In this document: in pieces, positions 1-9,037 of the stretch | How the letters are laid out: the number at the start of each line of letters is the position of its first letter | How positions within the stretch are numbered: the stretch's first letter is position 1 | From: Methylohalobius sp964654415 | Lineage (GTDB): Bacteria; Pseudomonadota; Gammaproteobacteria; Methylococcales; Methylothermaceae | Assembly: GCA_964654415.1 (NCBI GenBank) | Contig: CAZZIP010000001.1 | Coordinates: 287,003-351,002, forward strand | Reading direction: 5' to 3' | DNA length: 64,000 nucleotides | Position numbers and translations under genes: made by a program | The notes under the pieces: generated by a model | Databases searched by the model: none | What the model was told of the DNA's origin: nothing | The model's input: only the letters and a program-made list of their open reading frames with translations

Positions 1-599
1 GCATGGCCAGAAGGCCACAGCTTGAACAATTTGCCCGCGAGCACGGGCTTAAGATCGGCACCATCGCGGATCTGATCCGCTACCGGATGGAGAACGAAAA
101 GACCGTCGAGCGCGTAAGCGAATGCCGATTCCCGACTGAATATGGGGAATTTCACTTGATTGCGTTTCAAGACAAAGTCGATAATAAACTTCACCTGGCG
201 CTGGTGATGGGGGATGTGGCAGGAGACGAGCCGGTCTTGGTGCGCGTCCACGCCCGAAACCTGTTGAGCGATCTTTTGGCCTCCAAGCGCGAGCCGGGGA
301 TGCCGCTGCGCTGTGCCATGCGGCGCATCGCTAAGGAAGGGCGAGGAATTTTAGTAGTCATCCGCAACGAAGAGGACACCAAGTCGCTGGTGGAAAAAAT
401 CCATCGTTACCAGCTGCAGGATCATGGGCTCGAGCTGTCCCACGAGGATGTCCCGGCGGAGGATTGGCGCACCACTGGCACCGGTGCCCAGATCTTAGCT
501 GACCTTAAAGTGCATAAGCTTCGGGTGTTGGGGGCGCCGAAAAAGTTCAAAGGTCTGCCTGGCTTTGGCTTGGAAGTCGTCGAGTACGTGGAGATTTGA
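1..599 (+). CDS. ribBA: RibBA C-terminal part (DHBP synthase with degenerate GTP cyclohydrolase II domain), truncated by window edge
   Basis: The reading frame enters from the left edge, so only the C-terminal 199 codons or so are present. The first residues (RRPQLEQFAREHGLKIGTI) match the end of 3,4-dihydroxy-2-butanone-4-phosphate synthase, which makes the four-carbon riboflavin precursor from ribulose 5-phosphate. The remainder aligns with GTP cyclohydrolase II (EEGRGIL-like, ALQDHG-like and TGTGAQILADL segments), but the three-cysteine zinc site of active RibA is gone: the region reads SDLLASKREPGMPLRC. The second domain is therefore probably not catalytic, as in many proteobacterial RibBA proteins. 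It lies 6 bp upstream of ribH, in the same pathway. Confidence 0.93.
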   Translation, partial: MARRPQLEQFAREHGLKIGTIADLIRYRMENEKTVERVSECRFPTEYGEFHLIAFQDKVDNKLHLALVMGDVAGDEPVLVRVHARNLLSDLLASKREPGMPLRCAMRRIAKEGRGILVVIRNEEDTKSLVEKIHRYQLQDHGLELSHEDVPAEDWRTTGTGAQILADLKVHKLRVLGAPKKFKGLPGFGLEVVEYVEI

Positions 600-605
600 G
601 GAGTT

Positions 606-1085
606 ATGCGCGAGATTCAAACCCTCGAAGGAGACCTAAACGCGGCCGGAATGCGGTTTTGCCTGGTGGTTTCCCGCTTTAACGGATTCATCGTCGAACA
701 GCTTCAGCAAGGAGCGGTAGAGGGATTGCTGCGCCATGGGGCAGACCCTGAAGCCATCCGGGTGGTCAAAGTGCCCGGGGCGTTCGAACTGCCACTGGCG
801 ATCCAGGCGGTGGCGCAGCGCGGCGGAGTGGATGCCGTCATCGCTCTGGCAGCGGTGATCCGAGGAGCGACAAAGCATTTCGATTACGTTGCCGGCGAAT
901 GCGTTAAAGGCATAACGGCGGCCATGCTGCAATATCGCCTCCCGGTAGCGCTGGGCGTTCTCACCTGCGATACCATCGAACAAGCCATCGAACGGGCTGG
1001 CACCAAAGCTGGCAACAAGGGATTCGATGCGGCGATGGCGGCGATCGAGATGGTCGCCCTCTTGCGCCGTCTGGAGGGCGCATGA
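606..1085 (+). CDS. ribH: 6,7-dimethyl-8-ribityllumazine synthase
   Basis: This 159-residue protein is the penultimate riboflavin enzyme. It condenses the DHBP synthase product with the ribityl-aminouracil to give lumazine, usually as a 60-mer or smaller shell. Family landmarks are visible: SRFNGFIVEQL near residue 23, VPGAFELPL at 56-64, and RGATKHFDYV with the catalytic-type His91. The C-terminal TCDTIEQAIERAGTKAGNKG segment is also typical. Length is normal. Its stop overlaps the nusB start by four bases (ATGA), so the two are translationally coupled. Confidence 0.97.
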   Translation: MREIQTLEGDLNAAGMRFCLVVSRFNGFIVEQLQQGAVEGLLRHGADPEAIRVVKVPGAFELPLAIQAVAQRGGVDAVIALAAVIRGATKHFDYVAGECVKGITAAMLQYRLPVALGVLTCDTIEQAIERAGTKAGNKGFDAAMAAIEMVALLRRLEGA

Positions 1086-1537
1086 AAAAAAAGCCTAAGG
1101 CGACTCGCAGCGGGGCGCGCCGCTGCGCCCTGCAAGCGCTGTATCAGTGGCAAGTGACGGGTCTTTCTCCGACCGAGATCGAACGCCAGTTTTTGGAGGA
1201 GCACGATACCGGTGATGCCCAGTTGGATTACTTTTCCGAGCTGCTGCACGGCGTGGTCGAACATCGCGTGGCCATCGACGAAGCGCTGTCCCGCTTTGCC
1301 GATCGGCCGGTGGAGGAGATCGATCCCATCGAACGCGCGATTTTGCGGCTCGGAGCCTACGAGTTAATCTACCGGAAGGAAGTTCCTTACCGGGCAGTCT
1401 TGAACGAGGCGATCAATCTCGCAAAGAGCTTTGGGGCCACTCACAAGAGCTATAAATACGTCAACGGGGTTCTGGACAAACTCGCCCATCAGGTCCGAGC
1501 CGACGAAACTACAGATTTTCAACCGCGCTTGGCTTGA
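1082..1537 (+). CDS. nusB: Transcription antitermination factor NusB
   Basis: A 151-residue all-helical RNA-binding protein that works with S10 (NusE) on boxA RNA in rRNA antitermination. The N-terminal SGARRCALQALYQWQVTG and the C-terminal segment from DEIDPIERAILRLGAYEL-like residues to VPYRAVLNEAINLAKSFG are diagnostic. The start codon overlaps the ribH stop, and the basic N-terminus KKKPKATRS is usual. The ribH-nusB-thiL order is common in Gammaproteobacteria. Confidence 0.97.
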   Translation: MKKKPKATRSGARRCALQALYQWQVTGLSPTEIERQFLEEHDTGDAQLDYFSELLHGVVEHRVAIDEALSRFADRPVEEIDPIERAILRLGAYELIYRKEVPYRAVLNEAINLAKSFGATHKSYKYVNGVLDKLAHQVRADETTDFQPRLA

Positions 1538-1540
1538 TCC

Positions 1541-2485
1541 TTGGACGAGTTCGACATTATCCAGCGTTTTTTCACCCATCCCGCTTGCCGTGCTCAGACT
1601 CGCATGGGGGTTGGGGATGATTGTGCCCTGCTGGCCCCTCGTCGCGGTCAGAGCTTGGCGGCTACCATCGATACTCTGGTCAGCGGGGTGCATTTTCTCC
1701 CAGACATAGATCCCGTCAGCCTCGGCCACCGCGCGCTGGCAGTGAATTTAAGCGATCTGGCGGCGATGGGGGCCGAACCTGCCTGGGCCTTGCTCGCTTT
1801 GACCCTGCCTGAGGCAGATGCTACATGGCTGGAGGGCTTCGCCCGAGGGTTCTTTGCTTTGGCCGAGCGCTACCGGGTGGATTTGGTCGGCGGCGACACC
1901 ACCCGCGGCCCGCTGAGCGTTACCGTTCAGGCGTTGGGCTGGGTGCCGGAATCTGAGGCGCTCCGGCGATCGGCGGCGCAAGTTGGGGATTGGGTGTGCT
2001 TGAGCGGACGATTGGGGGAAGCCGGGCTAGGCTTGAAGATGCTCCAGGGAGAACTCGCCTGGCAGGATGAGGCGGCCATCGAGCGGCTTTTACGGCCCGT
2101 GCCGCAGGTGGAGTTGGGCCTGGCGCTTAGGGGGCTAGCGCGTGCTTGTATTGATGTCTCCGATGGCCTGGCGCAGGATTTGGGGCATGTGCTTTCCGCC
2201 AGCCAGGTAGGCGCGACTATCGACTGGGAAGCTTTGCCTTTGTCAGAGGCGGTGCACCGGTATATCGACGAGAGCGGTGATTGGCGCTTGCCGCTGTGCG
2301 CCGGGGATGACTACGAATTGTGTTTCACCGTACCCCCGCAGCGGGCTTTGGAATTGGAACGACGCTTGCAGAAGCTCAACCTTACTTGGCATCGCATCGG
2401 CACGATAGAACACCAACCGGGACTGCGTCTCCAGAAAGGAAAACAGGTGATCGATTTTCCACCCATAGGTTATCGCCATTTTTGA
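1541..2485 (+). CDS. thiL: Thiamine-monophosphate kinase
   Basis: This 314-residue enzyme phosphorylates thiamine monophosphate to the active cofactor thiamine diphosphate. It belongs to the AIR synthase-like ATP-binding fold. MGVGDDCALL carries the Asp pair that binds Mg-ATP, DTLVSGVHF and LAVNLSDLAAMGAEP follow, and GGDTTRG and CIDVSDGLAQDLGH are further metal and substrate motifs. The start is TTG, three bases after the nusB stop; the residues MDEFDIIQRFF match the usual N-terminus, which supports this start over internal ATGs. The stop overlaps the pgpA start. Confidence 0.95.
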   Translation: MDEFDIIQRFFTHPACRAQTRMGVGDDCALLAPRRGQSLAATIDTLVSGVHFLPDIDPVSLGHRALAVNLSDLAAMGAEPAWALLALTLPEADATWLEGFARGFFALAERYRVDLVGGDTTRGPLSVTVQALGWVPESEALRRSAAQVGDWVCLSGRLGEAGLGLKMLQGELAWQDEAAIERLLRPVPQVELGLALRGLARACIDVSDGLAQDLGHVLSASQVGATIDWEALPLSEAVHRYIDESGDWRLPLCAGDDYELCFTVPPQRALELERRLQKLNLTWHRIGTIEHQPGLRLQKGKQVIDFPPIGYRHF

Positions 2486-2955
2486 TGAAGCACTCAAAAC
2501 CGACTTTCAAATGGTCCCGTCCGGATCATGTCTTGGCGCTGGGGTTTGGGGCAGGGCTTTCGCCGCTGGCGCCGGGAACGGCAGGTACCTTGGTAGCGAT
2601 TCCTTTGTATTGGGGGCTCAAATCCATCCATCCGGGACTGTTTCTGGCCGCCATCGCGCTGGGACTGGTCGTTGGGGTATATATCTGCAGCCGGGTCAAC
2701 CATGACCTTGGCCAGAACGATCCGCCCGCTATCGTTTGGGACGAGGTAGTTGGCTACTGGATCGCCATGGTCGGCACGCCGCTGACTTGGCAATATGTGC
2801 TGGCTGGTTTTGTGTTGTTCCGCTTGTTCGATATTTGGAAACCGGGACCGATCGCTTGGATCGAGCGAAAGGCAGGCGGGGGACTGGGGGTGATGCTTGA
2901 CGACGTACTGGCAGGAGCGCTCACAGCAGTGGTTTTGAACTTTTTGCCGCTTTGA
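2485..2955 (+). CDS. pgpA: Phosphatidylglycerophosphatase A
   Basis: A 156-residue inner-membrane enzyme that removes phosphate from phosphatidylglycerophosphate to give phosphatidylglycerol. Motifs seen are GFGAGLSPLAPGTAGTL near residue 22, the acidic segment DPPAIVWDEVVGYW and RLFDIWKPGPI, all typical of PgpA. Three to four hydrophobic helices are visible. An in-frame extension begins upstream inside thiL, but the ATG at 2485 overlaps the thiL TGA by one base and starts just before the conserved domain, so I chose it. Confidence 0.95.
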   Translation: MKHSKPTFKWSRPDHVLALGFGAGLSPLAPGTAGTLVAIPLYWGLKSIHPGLFLAAIALGLVVGVYICSRVNHDLGQNDPPAIVWDEVVGYWIAMVGTPLTWQYVLAGFVLFRLFDIWKPGPIAWIERKAGGGLGVMLDDVLAGALTAVVLNFLPL

Positions 2956-3006
2956 CCGACTAAGTTGACAAGCAAGGAAGGGGCTTTGAAGGTTCGGGAA
3001 TGGGCA

Positions 3007-3036
3007 TTGCAAACCCGAGTGCGTCTTCAGTATAAT
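3007..3036 (+). promoter_or_regulatory. Promoter of tRNA-fMet
   Basis: A consensus -10 hexamer TATAAT (3031-3036) stands 18 bp after TTGCAA (3007-3012) and 12 bp before the mature tRNA 5' end. The downstream rimP-nusA-infB genes could also receive transcripts from here if the two terminators are leaky, as in the metY operon of E. coli. Confidence 0.75.
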
Positions 3037-3048
3037 TGCCATATCGAA

Positions 3049-3129
<81 letters not shown>

Positions 3130-3130
3130 A

Positions 3131-3157
3131 GCCCCTTGAATCGGGGCTTTTTATTTT
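3131..3157 (+). terminator. Intrinsic terminator after tRNA-fMet
   Basis: A GCCCC/GGGGC stem with a 7-nt loop is followed by a T-rich tract (TTTTTTATTTT). It lies 5 bp after the tRNA CCA. Confidence 0.75.
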
Positions 3158-3179
3158 CGCACGGAGGCAAGAAAACAAG

Positions 3180-3201
3180 ATGGGCCACAGGCCCATTTTT
3201 T
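3180..3201 (+). terminator. Second hairpin with T-run before rimP
   Basis: ATGGGCC/GGCCCAT forms a perfect seven-pair stem with a 3-nt loop followed by six T residues. It lies 26 bp before the rimP start, and may attenuate read-through from the tRNA into the nusA operon. Confidence 0.65.
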
Positions 3202-3227
3202 GTGGATGGATGGTTGATTTTTGAGAC

Positions 3228-3704
3228 ATGGGCAAAGCGTCTGAGCAGCTGATTCAATTGCTAACTCCGGTCGTTACCGGTCTAGGGTATGAGTTGGTCG
3301 GAGTAGAGTGGGATTCCAGCCCTAAAGGGAAAATCTTGCGCGTTTATATCGATGTCGAGGGCGGAATTACCCTCGATGACTGCGAGCAGGTTAGCAGTCA
3401 GCTCAGCGCGCTGTTAGACGTGGAAGATCCGATTTCCGGAGCTTACTCGCTTGAGGTCTCTTCGCCAGGGATCGATCGCCCGTTGTTCACCCCGGATCAG
3501 TACCGGCGCTTCCTTGGTCAGAGAGTGCAGATCAAGCTCAAGAGGCCTTTGGCAGGACAGCGCCGGTTCAAAGGGGTGATCGCGGGGGTCGAGCGCGATC
3601 GCGTGGTCCTGACAAGCGAAGATGGGTGTGAGATTGCCATTCCGTTCGAGGATATCGACAAAGCCCGGTTAGTTCCAGATTACCGAGCGATCATGAAAGG
3701 ATAA
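3228..3704 (+). CDS. rimP: Ribosome maturation factor RimP
   Basis: A 158-residue protein needed for 30S subunit maturation. The N-terminal alpha/beta domain shows LGYELVGVEW and GKILRVYID, then VSSPGIDRPLFTPDQY precedes the C-terminal SH3-like barrel (KLKRPLAGQRRFKGVI). It is first in the rimP-nusA-infB-rbfA-truB-rpsO-pnp run. No strong Shine-Dalgarno sequence is seen before the ATG. Confidence 0.95.
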   Translation: MGKASEQLIQLLTPVVTGLGYELVGVEWDSSPKGKILRVYIDVEGGITLDDCEQVSSQLSALLDVEDPISGAYSLEVSSPGIDRPLFTPDQYRRFLGQRVQIKLKRPLAGQRRFKGVIAGVERDRVVLTSEDGCEIAIPFEDIDKARLVPDYRAIMKG

Positions 3705-3714
3705 GGACAAAGCG

Positions 3715-5217
3715 ATGACGAACAAAGAGATTCTGCGTGTGGTCGATGTGGTCTCCCACGAAAAGGACATCGATCAGGAAGCTATCTTCCAGGCGCTGGA
3801 GACAGCTTTGGCCACAGCTACGAGCAAAAAGCACGAGGGTCGAATTGAAGTGCGGGTCGAGATCGACCGCCAGACTGGCAATTACAAGACTTTTCGCCGT
3901 TTCAAAGTGGTCGAGCCTGGTCAGCTGAAAGACCGGGACAGAGAAATGGAGTTAGACGAAGCGCGGAAGCTAAAACCGGAAGTCAAGGTAGGAGAGTACG
4001 TAGAGCAGCCGATCGAATCCATCGCTTTTGGTCGCATCGCAGCGCAGACTGCCAAGCAGGTAATCGTGCAGAAGGTACGCGAGGCGGAGCGGCGCAAAGT
4101 GGTGGAGGCTTACAAGGACCGGATCGGCCAACTGGTGACCGGGGTGGTCAAGCGCATCGAACGCGGCAACGTTTATCTGGACCTGGGTGAGAATGCAGAA
4201 GCGCTAATCCCGCGCGAGGAGACCATTCCTCACGAATCTTTTCGGATCGGCGACCGGGTGCGCGGCTATCTGAAGGAGGTGCGCGAGGAAGGCCGCGGAC
4301 CCCAGCTGATCGTTAGCCGGACCGCGCCGGAGTTGCTGATCGAGCTGTTCAGGCTAGAGGTGCCGGAAATCGGCGAGGGTTTGATCGAGGTCAAGGGCGC
4401 TGCCCGGGAACCTGGGGTGCGTGCCAAGATTGCGGTCCGAAGCCGCGATCCGCGCCTGGATCCGATCGGGGCCTGCATCGGCATGCGCGGCTCTAGGGTG
4501 CAAGCGGTTTCCAACGAGCTGGGCGGGGAACGCATCGATATCGTGCTGTGGGACGAAAACGACGCCCAGTTTGTGATCAATGCCATGGCGCCGGCCGACA
4601 TCGTTTCCATCGTGGTGGACGAGGATGCCCACTCCATGGACGTCGCTGTGGCCGACGAGAATCTATCCCAGGCCATCGGCCGCGGCGGACAGAACGTGCG
4701 CCTAGCGAGCCAGTTGACTGGCTGGGAGTTGAACGTGATGTCGGCCTCGGAGATGGAGGCCAAACACCGCTCGGAGGCAGAGTCGATCAAAAAAACCTTC
4801 ATGGAGCAATTAGACATCGATGCAGAGCTGGCGGAAGCCCTGGTGGAAGAGGGTTTTTCCTCAGTGGAGGAGCTTGCCTACGTGCCGGCCAAAGAACTTT
4901 TGGAGATCGAGGGGTTCAACGAGGAGCTTGTGGAAGAACTGCGCCGGCGGGCGCGCGATGCCCTGTTACTCAAAGCTATTGCTAGTGAGGAACAGGCTGA
5001 GGCCGAAGCGCCGGATGTGGGGCTTCTGGAACTGAAGGGGATGAACCGAGTGTTGGCTTATAAACTGGCTGCTGCCGGGGTTCGGACAGTCGAAGATCTG
5101 GCTGAGATGTCGGTAGACGAGCTTTTGGAGATCGACCCGGATTTGGACGAGGACAAAGCCGCACAGTTGATCCTCAAGGCGCGCGAACCGTGGTTTGCGC
5201 CAGAGTCTAGCAGGTGA
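3715..5217 (+). CDS. nusA: Transcription termination/antitermination factor NusA
   Basis: A 500-residue RNA polymerase-binding factor that modulates pausing, termination and antitermination. Domain order is an N-terminal RNAP-binding domain (about 1-125), S1 domain (about 135-200, GVVKRIERGNVYLDLG), two KH domains (GACIGMRGSRVQAV and LSQAIGRGGQNVRLAS) and two acidic helix-hairpin-helix repeats after residue 365. The two C-terminal repeats are the proteobacterial architecture. It is followed by infB with no terminator between. Confidence 0.97.
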   Translation: MTNKEILRVVDVVSHEKDIDQEAIFQALETALATATSKKHEGRIEVRVEIDRQTGNYKTFRRFKVVEPGQLKDRDREMELDEARKLKPEVKVGEYVEQPIESIAFGRIAAQTAKQVIVQKVREAERRKVVEAYKDRIGQLVTGVVKRIERGNVYLDLGENAEALIPREETIPHESFRIGDRVRGYLKEVREEGRGPQLIVSRTAPELLIELFRLEVPEIGEGLIEVKGAAREPGVRAKIAVRSRDPRLDPIGACIGMRGSRVQAVSNELGGERIDIVLWDENDAQFVINAMAPADIVSIVVDEDAHSMDVAVADENLSQAIGRGGQNVRLASQLTGWELNVMSASEMEAKHRSEAESIKKTFMEQLDIDAELAEALVEEGFSSVEELAYVPAKELLEIEGFNEELVEELRRRARDALLLKAIASEEQAEAEAPDVGLLELKGMNRVLAYKLAAAGVRTVEDLAEMSVDELLEIDPDLDEDKAAQLILKAREPWFAPESSR

Positions 5218-5235
5218 GTGACGGGGGGTAGAGAG

Positions 5236-7716
5236 ATGAGTGAAGTAACCGTAAGACAGTTGGCCGATACTATCGGTATTCCACTGGAGCGCCTGCTTAG
5301 TCAATTGAACGAAGCTGGCCTTAGCAAAAGCTCGGCTTCGGATTTACTCAACGATGAGGAAAAAATCCGCCTGCTGAGCTTTTTGCGGCAAAGCCACGGC
5401 AAGGGGGAGGATGCCGAAGCCTTGGGTCCGCGTCGTGTGACCTTGAAGCGCAAGGAGGTTACGGAGCTCAAGCAGGGAAGGCTGCCGGGGCGGGGTGTCA
5501 AGACCGTCAGCGTGGAGGTGCGCAAGCGTCGTACTTATATCAAGCGCAGCGAGGTGGTAGGACTTACCGCGGAGCAGCTCGAGGTGGAAAAGGCTCGCCA
5601 GGCCTTGGAGGAGCAACGTCTGAAGGAACTGGAGGAAGCCAAGCGCCGCGAGGAAGAGGAGATGGCGCGAAGGCTTGAGGAGGAAAAACGCCGCGAGGAA
5701 GAGGAAATGGCGCGCCTGCAGGCAGAAGAGGCGACAACTCCCGTCGAGGAGGTAGTCGAGCCGGTAGCGATACCGGTACCGGTAGAGGTGGTAGAGGAGG
5801 AGAAACCGGCGCCGAAAAAGGCTAAGAAAAAGGAGGAGAAAAAAGAACCTCCCGCACGCAAGAAGCTGGGGATTCCGGAACCGGATCAGCTGCTAGCCGC
5901 CAAAGCACGCGCGAAGAAAAAAGCGAAGGCGGAAGAAGTGCGCACGCCTGCCCAAACGGTACGCGAAGTAGCGATCCCAGAATCGATCACCGTGTCTGAA
6001 CTGGCTCAGAGGATGGCCGTCAAGGCCAGCGAAGTGATCAAGCACCTAATAAAGTTGGGGATCATGGCGACCATCAATCAGGTCCTGGATCAGGAGACTG
6101 CGGCCATCGTGGTCGAGGAGATGGGTCACCGGGCCAAGCTGCTGTCGGCTGCGGATCTGGAACAGTCTTTGTTGTCCCAGGTGGTTGAGGAGGTGGTCGA
6201 AGAGGAGAAGCCGCGGCCGCCAGTGGTCACCATCATGGGGCACGTTGACCATGGTAAGACTTCGCTTTTGGACTTCATCCGCCGGACTAAAGTGGCGGCG
6301 GGGGAAGCGGGTGGAATCACTCAGCACATTGGCGCCTATCAGGTCAAAACCGACCGCGGTAAGATTACCTTCTTGGACACTCCAGGACACGCTGCTTTTA
6401 CCGCGATGCGGGCGCGCGGGGCTAAGGTAACCGACATCGTGGTGCTGGTGGTAGCGGCCGACGACGGCGTGATGCCCCAGACCAAAGAGGCCATCGAACA
6501 TGCTCGAGCCGCTGGTGTACCGATTGTAGTGGCGATTAACAAGATCGATAAACCCGACGCCGATCCGGATCGAGTCAAGAACGAATTAGCCGCCCTCAAG
6601 ATCGTGCCGGAAGAATGGGGCGGCGACACCCAGTTCGCGCTGGTTTCGGCCAAAACTGGTCAGGGAATCGATGATCTGTTAGAAGCGATTCTGCTGCAGG
6701 CCGAGCTGCTGGAGTTGAAGGCGCCGGTCAAGGGCAGCGCGCGGGGGGTAGTATTGGAGTCTCGCTTGGATCGGGGCCGGGGGCCGGTAGCGGACGTATT
6801 GGTGCAGGCAGGGACTCTGCACAAGGGGGACTTGGTCCTGTGCGGTGAGTGCTATGGCCGGATTCGCGCGATGTTCGATGAGAACGGACGTCAGCTCAAA
6901 GAGGCAGGGCCATCCACTCCGGTGGAGATCTTGGGGCTGTCTAGCGTACCCAATGCTGGCGATGATCTGATTGTAGTCAAAGACGAAAGGATCGCCAAAG
7001 AATTGGCCCAGCTGCGGGCCGAGAGGGTGCGAAGCAAAAGACTGGCTACCCCTGCGGCTAAGCTGGAGGACGTGTTCTCCCGCATGGAAGAGGGTCAGGC
7101 GGTGGACCTCAATCTGGTCGTCAAAGCCGACGTCCAAGGCAGCTTAGAAGCGCTGCGCGAGGCCCTCACCCAGCTTTCCACCGACAAGGTTCGGGTGCAG
7201 GTGGTTGCCGGGGGCGTGGGTGGCATCAACGAGGGCGATGTCAACCTGGCGCTCGCCTCCAATGCCATCGTCGTGGGCTTCAATGTACGCGCCGAAAGCC
7301 AAGCTAGGAAACTGGCCGAGGAGAAGGGAGTAGAGATCCGCTACTACAGCGTGATCTACGATCTGATCGATGACGTCAAGAAGTCCATCCGAGGGCTGCT
7401 CAAGCCGGTGATGAAGGAACGCATCGTCGGGATAGCCGAAGTGCGGCAAGTATTCCGCCATCCCAAGTTCGGTCAGATCGCAGGTTGCATGGTCAGAGAA
7501 GGGTTGGTGCGCCGCAACTTACCGATTCGAGTACTACGCGACAACGTGGTCGTCCTCGGAGAGGGACAGATCGAGTCTCTGCGCCGCTTCAAGGAAGACG
7601 TCGCTGAGGTCAAAGCCGGCATGGAATGTGGAATCAGGATCAAGAATTACAACGACGTCCGGGAGGGCGACTTGATCGAAGTGTACGAACGCGTGGAAGT
7701 TGCGGCTGAGGAATAA
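5236..7716 (+). CDS. infB: Translation initiation factor IF-2
   Basis: An 826-residue GTPase that delivers fMet-tRNA to the 30S P site. It has an IF2_N domain at 1-55 (TVRQLADTIG), a long charged Glu/Lys/Arg linker at about 110-230, a second IF2_N domain near 250-300, and the G domain with GHVDHGKT at about 335, DTPGHAAF, NKID and a SAKT motif, followed by the beta-barrel and C-terminal fMet-binding domains. An in-frame GTG at 5218 abuts the nusA stop, but ATG 5236 has a GGGGGGTAGAG ribosome site directly upstream and yields the canonical MSEVTV start. Confidence 0.97.
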   Translation: MSEVTVRQLADTIGIPLERLLSQLNEAGLSKSSASDLLNDEEKIRLLSFLRQSHGKGEDAEALGPRRVTLKRKEVTELKQGRLPGRGVKTVSVEVRKRRTYIKRSEVVGLTAEQLEVEKARQALEEQRLKELEEAKRREEEEMARRLEEEKRREEEEMARLQAEEATTPVEEVVEPVAIPVPVEVVEEEKPAPKKAKKKEEKKEPPARKKLGIPEPDQLLAAKARAKKKAKAEEVRTPAQTVREVAIPESITVSELAQRMAVKASEVIKHLIKLGIMATINQVLDQETAAIVVEEMGHRAKLLSAADLEQSLLSQVVEEVVEEEKPRPPVVTIMGHVDHGKTSLLDFIRRTKVAAGEAGGITQHIGAYQVKTDRGKITFLDTPGHAAFTAMRARGAKVTDIVVLVVAADDGVMPQTKEAIEHARAAGVPIVVAINKIDKPDADPDRVKNELAALKIVPEEWGGDTQFALVSAKTGQGIDDLLEAILLQAELLELKAPVKGSARGVVLESRLDRGRGPVADVLVQAGTLHKGDLVLCGECYGRIRAMFDENGRQLKEAGPSTPVEILGLSSVPNAGDDLIVVKDERIAKELAQLRAERVRSKRLATPAAKLEDVFSRMEEGQAVDLNLVVKADVQGSLEALREALTQLSTDKVRVQVVAGGVGGINEGDVNLALASNAIVVGFNVRAESQARKLAEEKGVEIRYYSVIYDLIDDVKKSIRGLLKPVMKERIVGIAEVRQVFRHPKFGQIAGCMVREGLVRRNLPIRVLRDNVVVLGEGQIESLRRFKEDVAEVKAGMECGIRIKNYNDVREGDLIEVYERVEVAAEE

Positions 7717-7723
7717 CATAACT

Positions 7724-8098
7724 ATGAGACCTAAAGAATACGAACGGGCCCAAAGGGTCGCCTCCCAGATTAAACGAGAGCTTGCGGATTTGATCCGCCT
7801 AGAGATCAAGGATCCGCGCTTAGGTTGGGTAACCGTCGACGATGTGGAAGTCAGCCGCGACCTGTCGGTGGCCAAAATCTATGTGTCCTCCTTGGAGGAG
7901 GACAAGCTGGAGGACAGCCTGGAAGTGCTTAGTAATGCGGCCTCTTTCTTGCGCCGGGAGTTAGGCAAACGCCTTAAGTTAAAGACCATTCCAGAGTTGC
8001 GTTTTTACCGAGATACGGCGCTCGAGTCCGGCTTTAGGATAACGAGACTTTTAGATCAGATTGCCAAACAAGAGCTTAAGCGATCGAATGAACCATAA
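7724..8098 (+). CDS. rbfA: Ribosome-binding factor A
   Basis: A 124-residue KH-fold protein that binds the 30S subunit during late 16S rRNA maturation and cold adaptation. YERAQRVASQIKRELADLI at the N-terminus, IKDPRLGWVTVDDVEVS and KIYVS are diagnostic. ATG 7724 gives the normal MRPKEY start; the in-frame start at 7700 lies inside infB and adds an unrelated octapeptide. The 3' end overlaps truB. Confidence 0.95.
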   Translation: MRPKEYERAQRVASQIKRELADLIRLEIKDPRLGWVTVDDVEVSRDLSVAKIYVSSLEEDKLEDSLEVLSNAASFLRRELGKRLKLKTIPELRFYRDTALESGFRITRLLDQIAKQELKRSNEP

Positions 8099-9002
8099 AT
8101 CGAGCCGTCGTAGCAGCGCCGACGTTCACGGTATTCTGCTCCTAGACAAGCCGCAAGGGCATACCTCCAACCAGGCTTTGGAGCGGGCCAAGCGCTTTTT
8201 GGGTATGCGCAAGGCAGGGCATACTGGAAGCCTAGACCCCATCGCTTCGGGATTGCTTCCGATCTGCTTCGGGGAGGCCACCAAGATCTCTGCTTTTCTC
8301 CTAGGCAGCGATAAACGCTACCTGGTGACGGTGCGCTTAGGCGCGGTGACTGCGACTGGGGATGCGGAAGGAGAAGTCCGCGGGCGCTGGCCGGTGCCGG
8401 TGCTGGATCCGATTATGATCGAACACGCTTTGAGCCTTTTTCGGGGGGAAATCGAACAAATCCCCCCTATGTATTCGGCCTTGAAACATCAGGGCCAGCG
8501 CCTCTATGATCTCGCCAGACAAGGAATCGAAGTGGATCGGCCTCCCCGGCGGGTGACGATCCACAGTCTAAAGTTGCTTGATTTCGGTTCGGATTTTCTG
8601 AGGCTGGAAATCTTTTGTTCCAAGGGCACGTTTATTCGGACCTTGGCCGAGGATATCGGCAAAGCGCTGGGCACCGGGGGTTACGTGGAAAATCTGCGCC
8701 GCACTCAGGTAGGCGATTTCCTGGTCGAAGACGCGATCACCCTCGATCGCTTGGCAGAGATGACACCGGAGGCTCGCCGTGCTCGCTTGCTCCCCATCGA
8801 CCAGGCGGTAGCTGCGTGTCCACGGGTAGTTCTGGCGGACGAGATGAGTTTCTATATACTGAGGGGGCAGGCAGTCATGATCCCTAAGCTTAAGGCGGAA
8901 GGGTATGTGCGCCTGTATAATCGGGAAGGATTTTTTTTGGGTGTGGGTGAGGTACTCGATGATGGTCGGGTTGCGCCACGCCGTTTGTTCAAGCTGACTT
9001 AA
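8088..9002 (+). CDS. truB: tRNA pseudouridine(55) synthase
   Basis: A 304-residue enzyme that converts U55 in the T-loop of tRNAs to pseudouridine. LLLDKPQGHTSN (from residue 17) and AGHTGSLDPIASG with the catalytic Asp50 identify it. Further support comes from the KRYLVTVRLG, PPMYSALKHQGQRLYDLAR and SKGTFIRTLAEDIG segments. A PUA-like C-terminal domain ends in a short tail. The start overlaps rbfA by 11 bases. Confidence 0.96.
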   Translation: MNHKSSRRSSADVHGILLLDKPQGHTSNQALERAKRFLGMRKAGHTGSLDPIASGLLPICFGEATKISAFLLGSDKRYLVTVRLGAVTATGDAEGEVRGRWPVPVLDPIMIEHALSLFRGEIEQIPPMYSALKHQGQRLYDLARQGIEVDRPPRRVTIHSLKLLDFGSDFLRLEIFCSKGTFIRTLAEDIGKALGTGGYVENLRRTQVGDFLVEDAITLDRLAEMTPEARRARLLPIDQAVAACPRVVLADEMSFYILRGQAVMIPKLKAEGYVRLYNREGFFLGVGEVLDDGRVAPRRLFKLT

Positions 9003-9037
9003 TATCACCGTGCAACCATCAAAATGGGAGTAAAATC

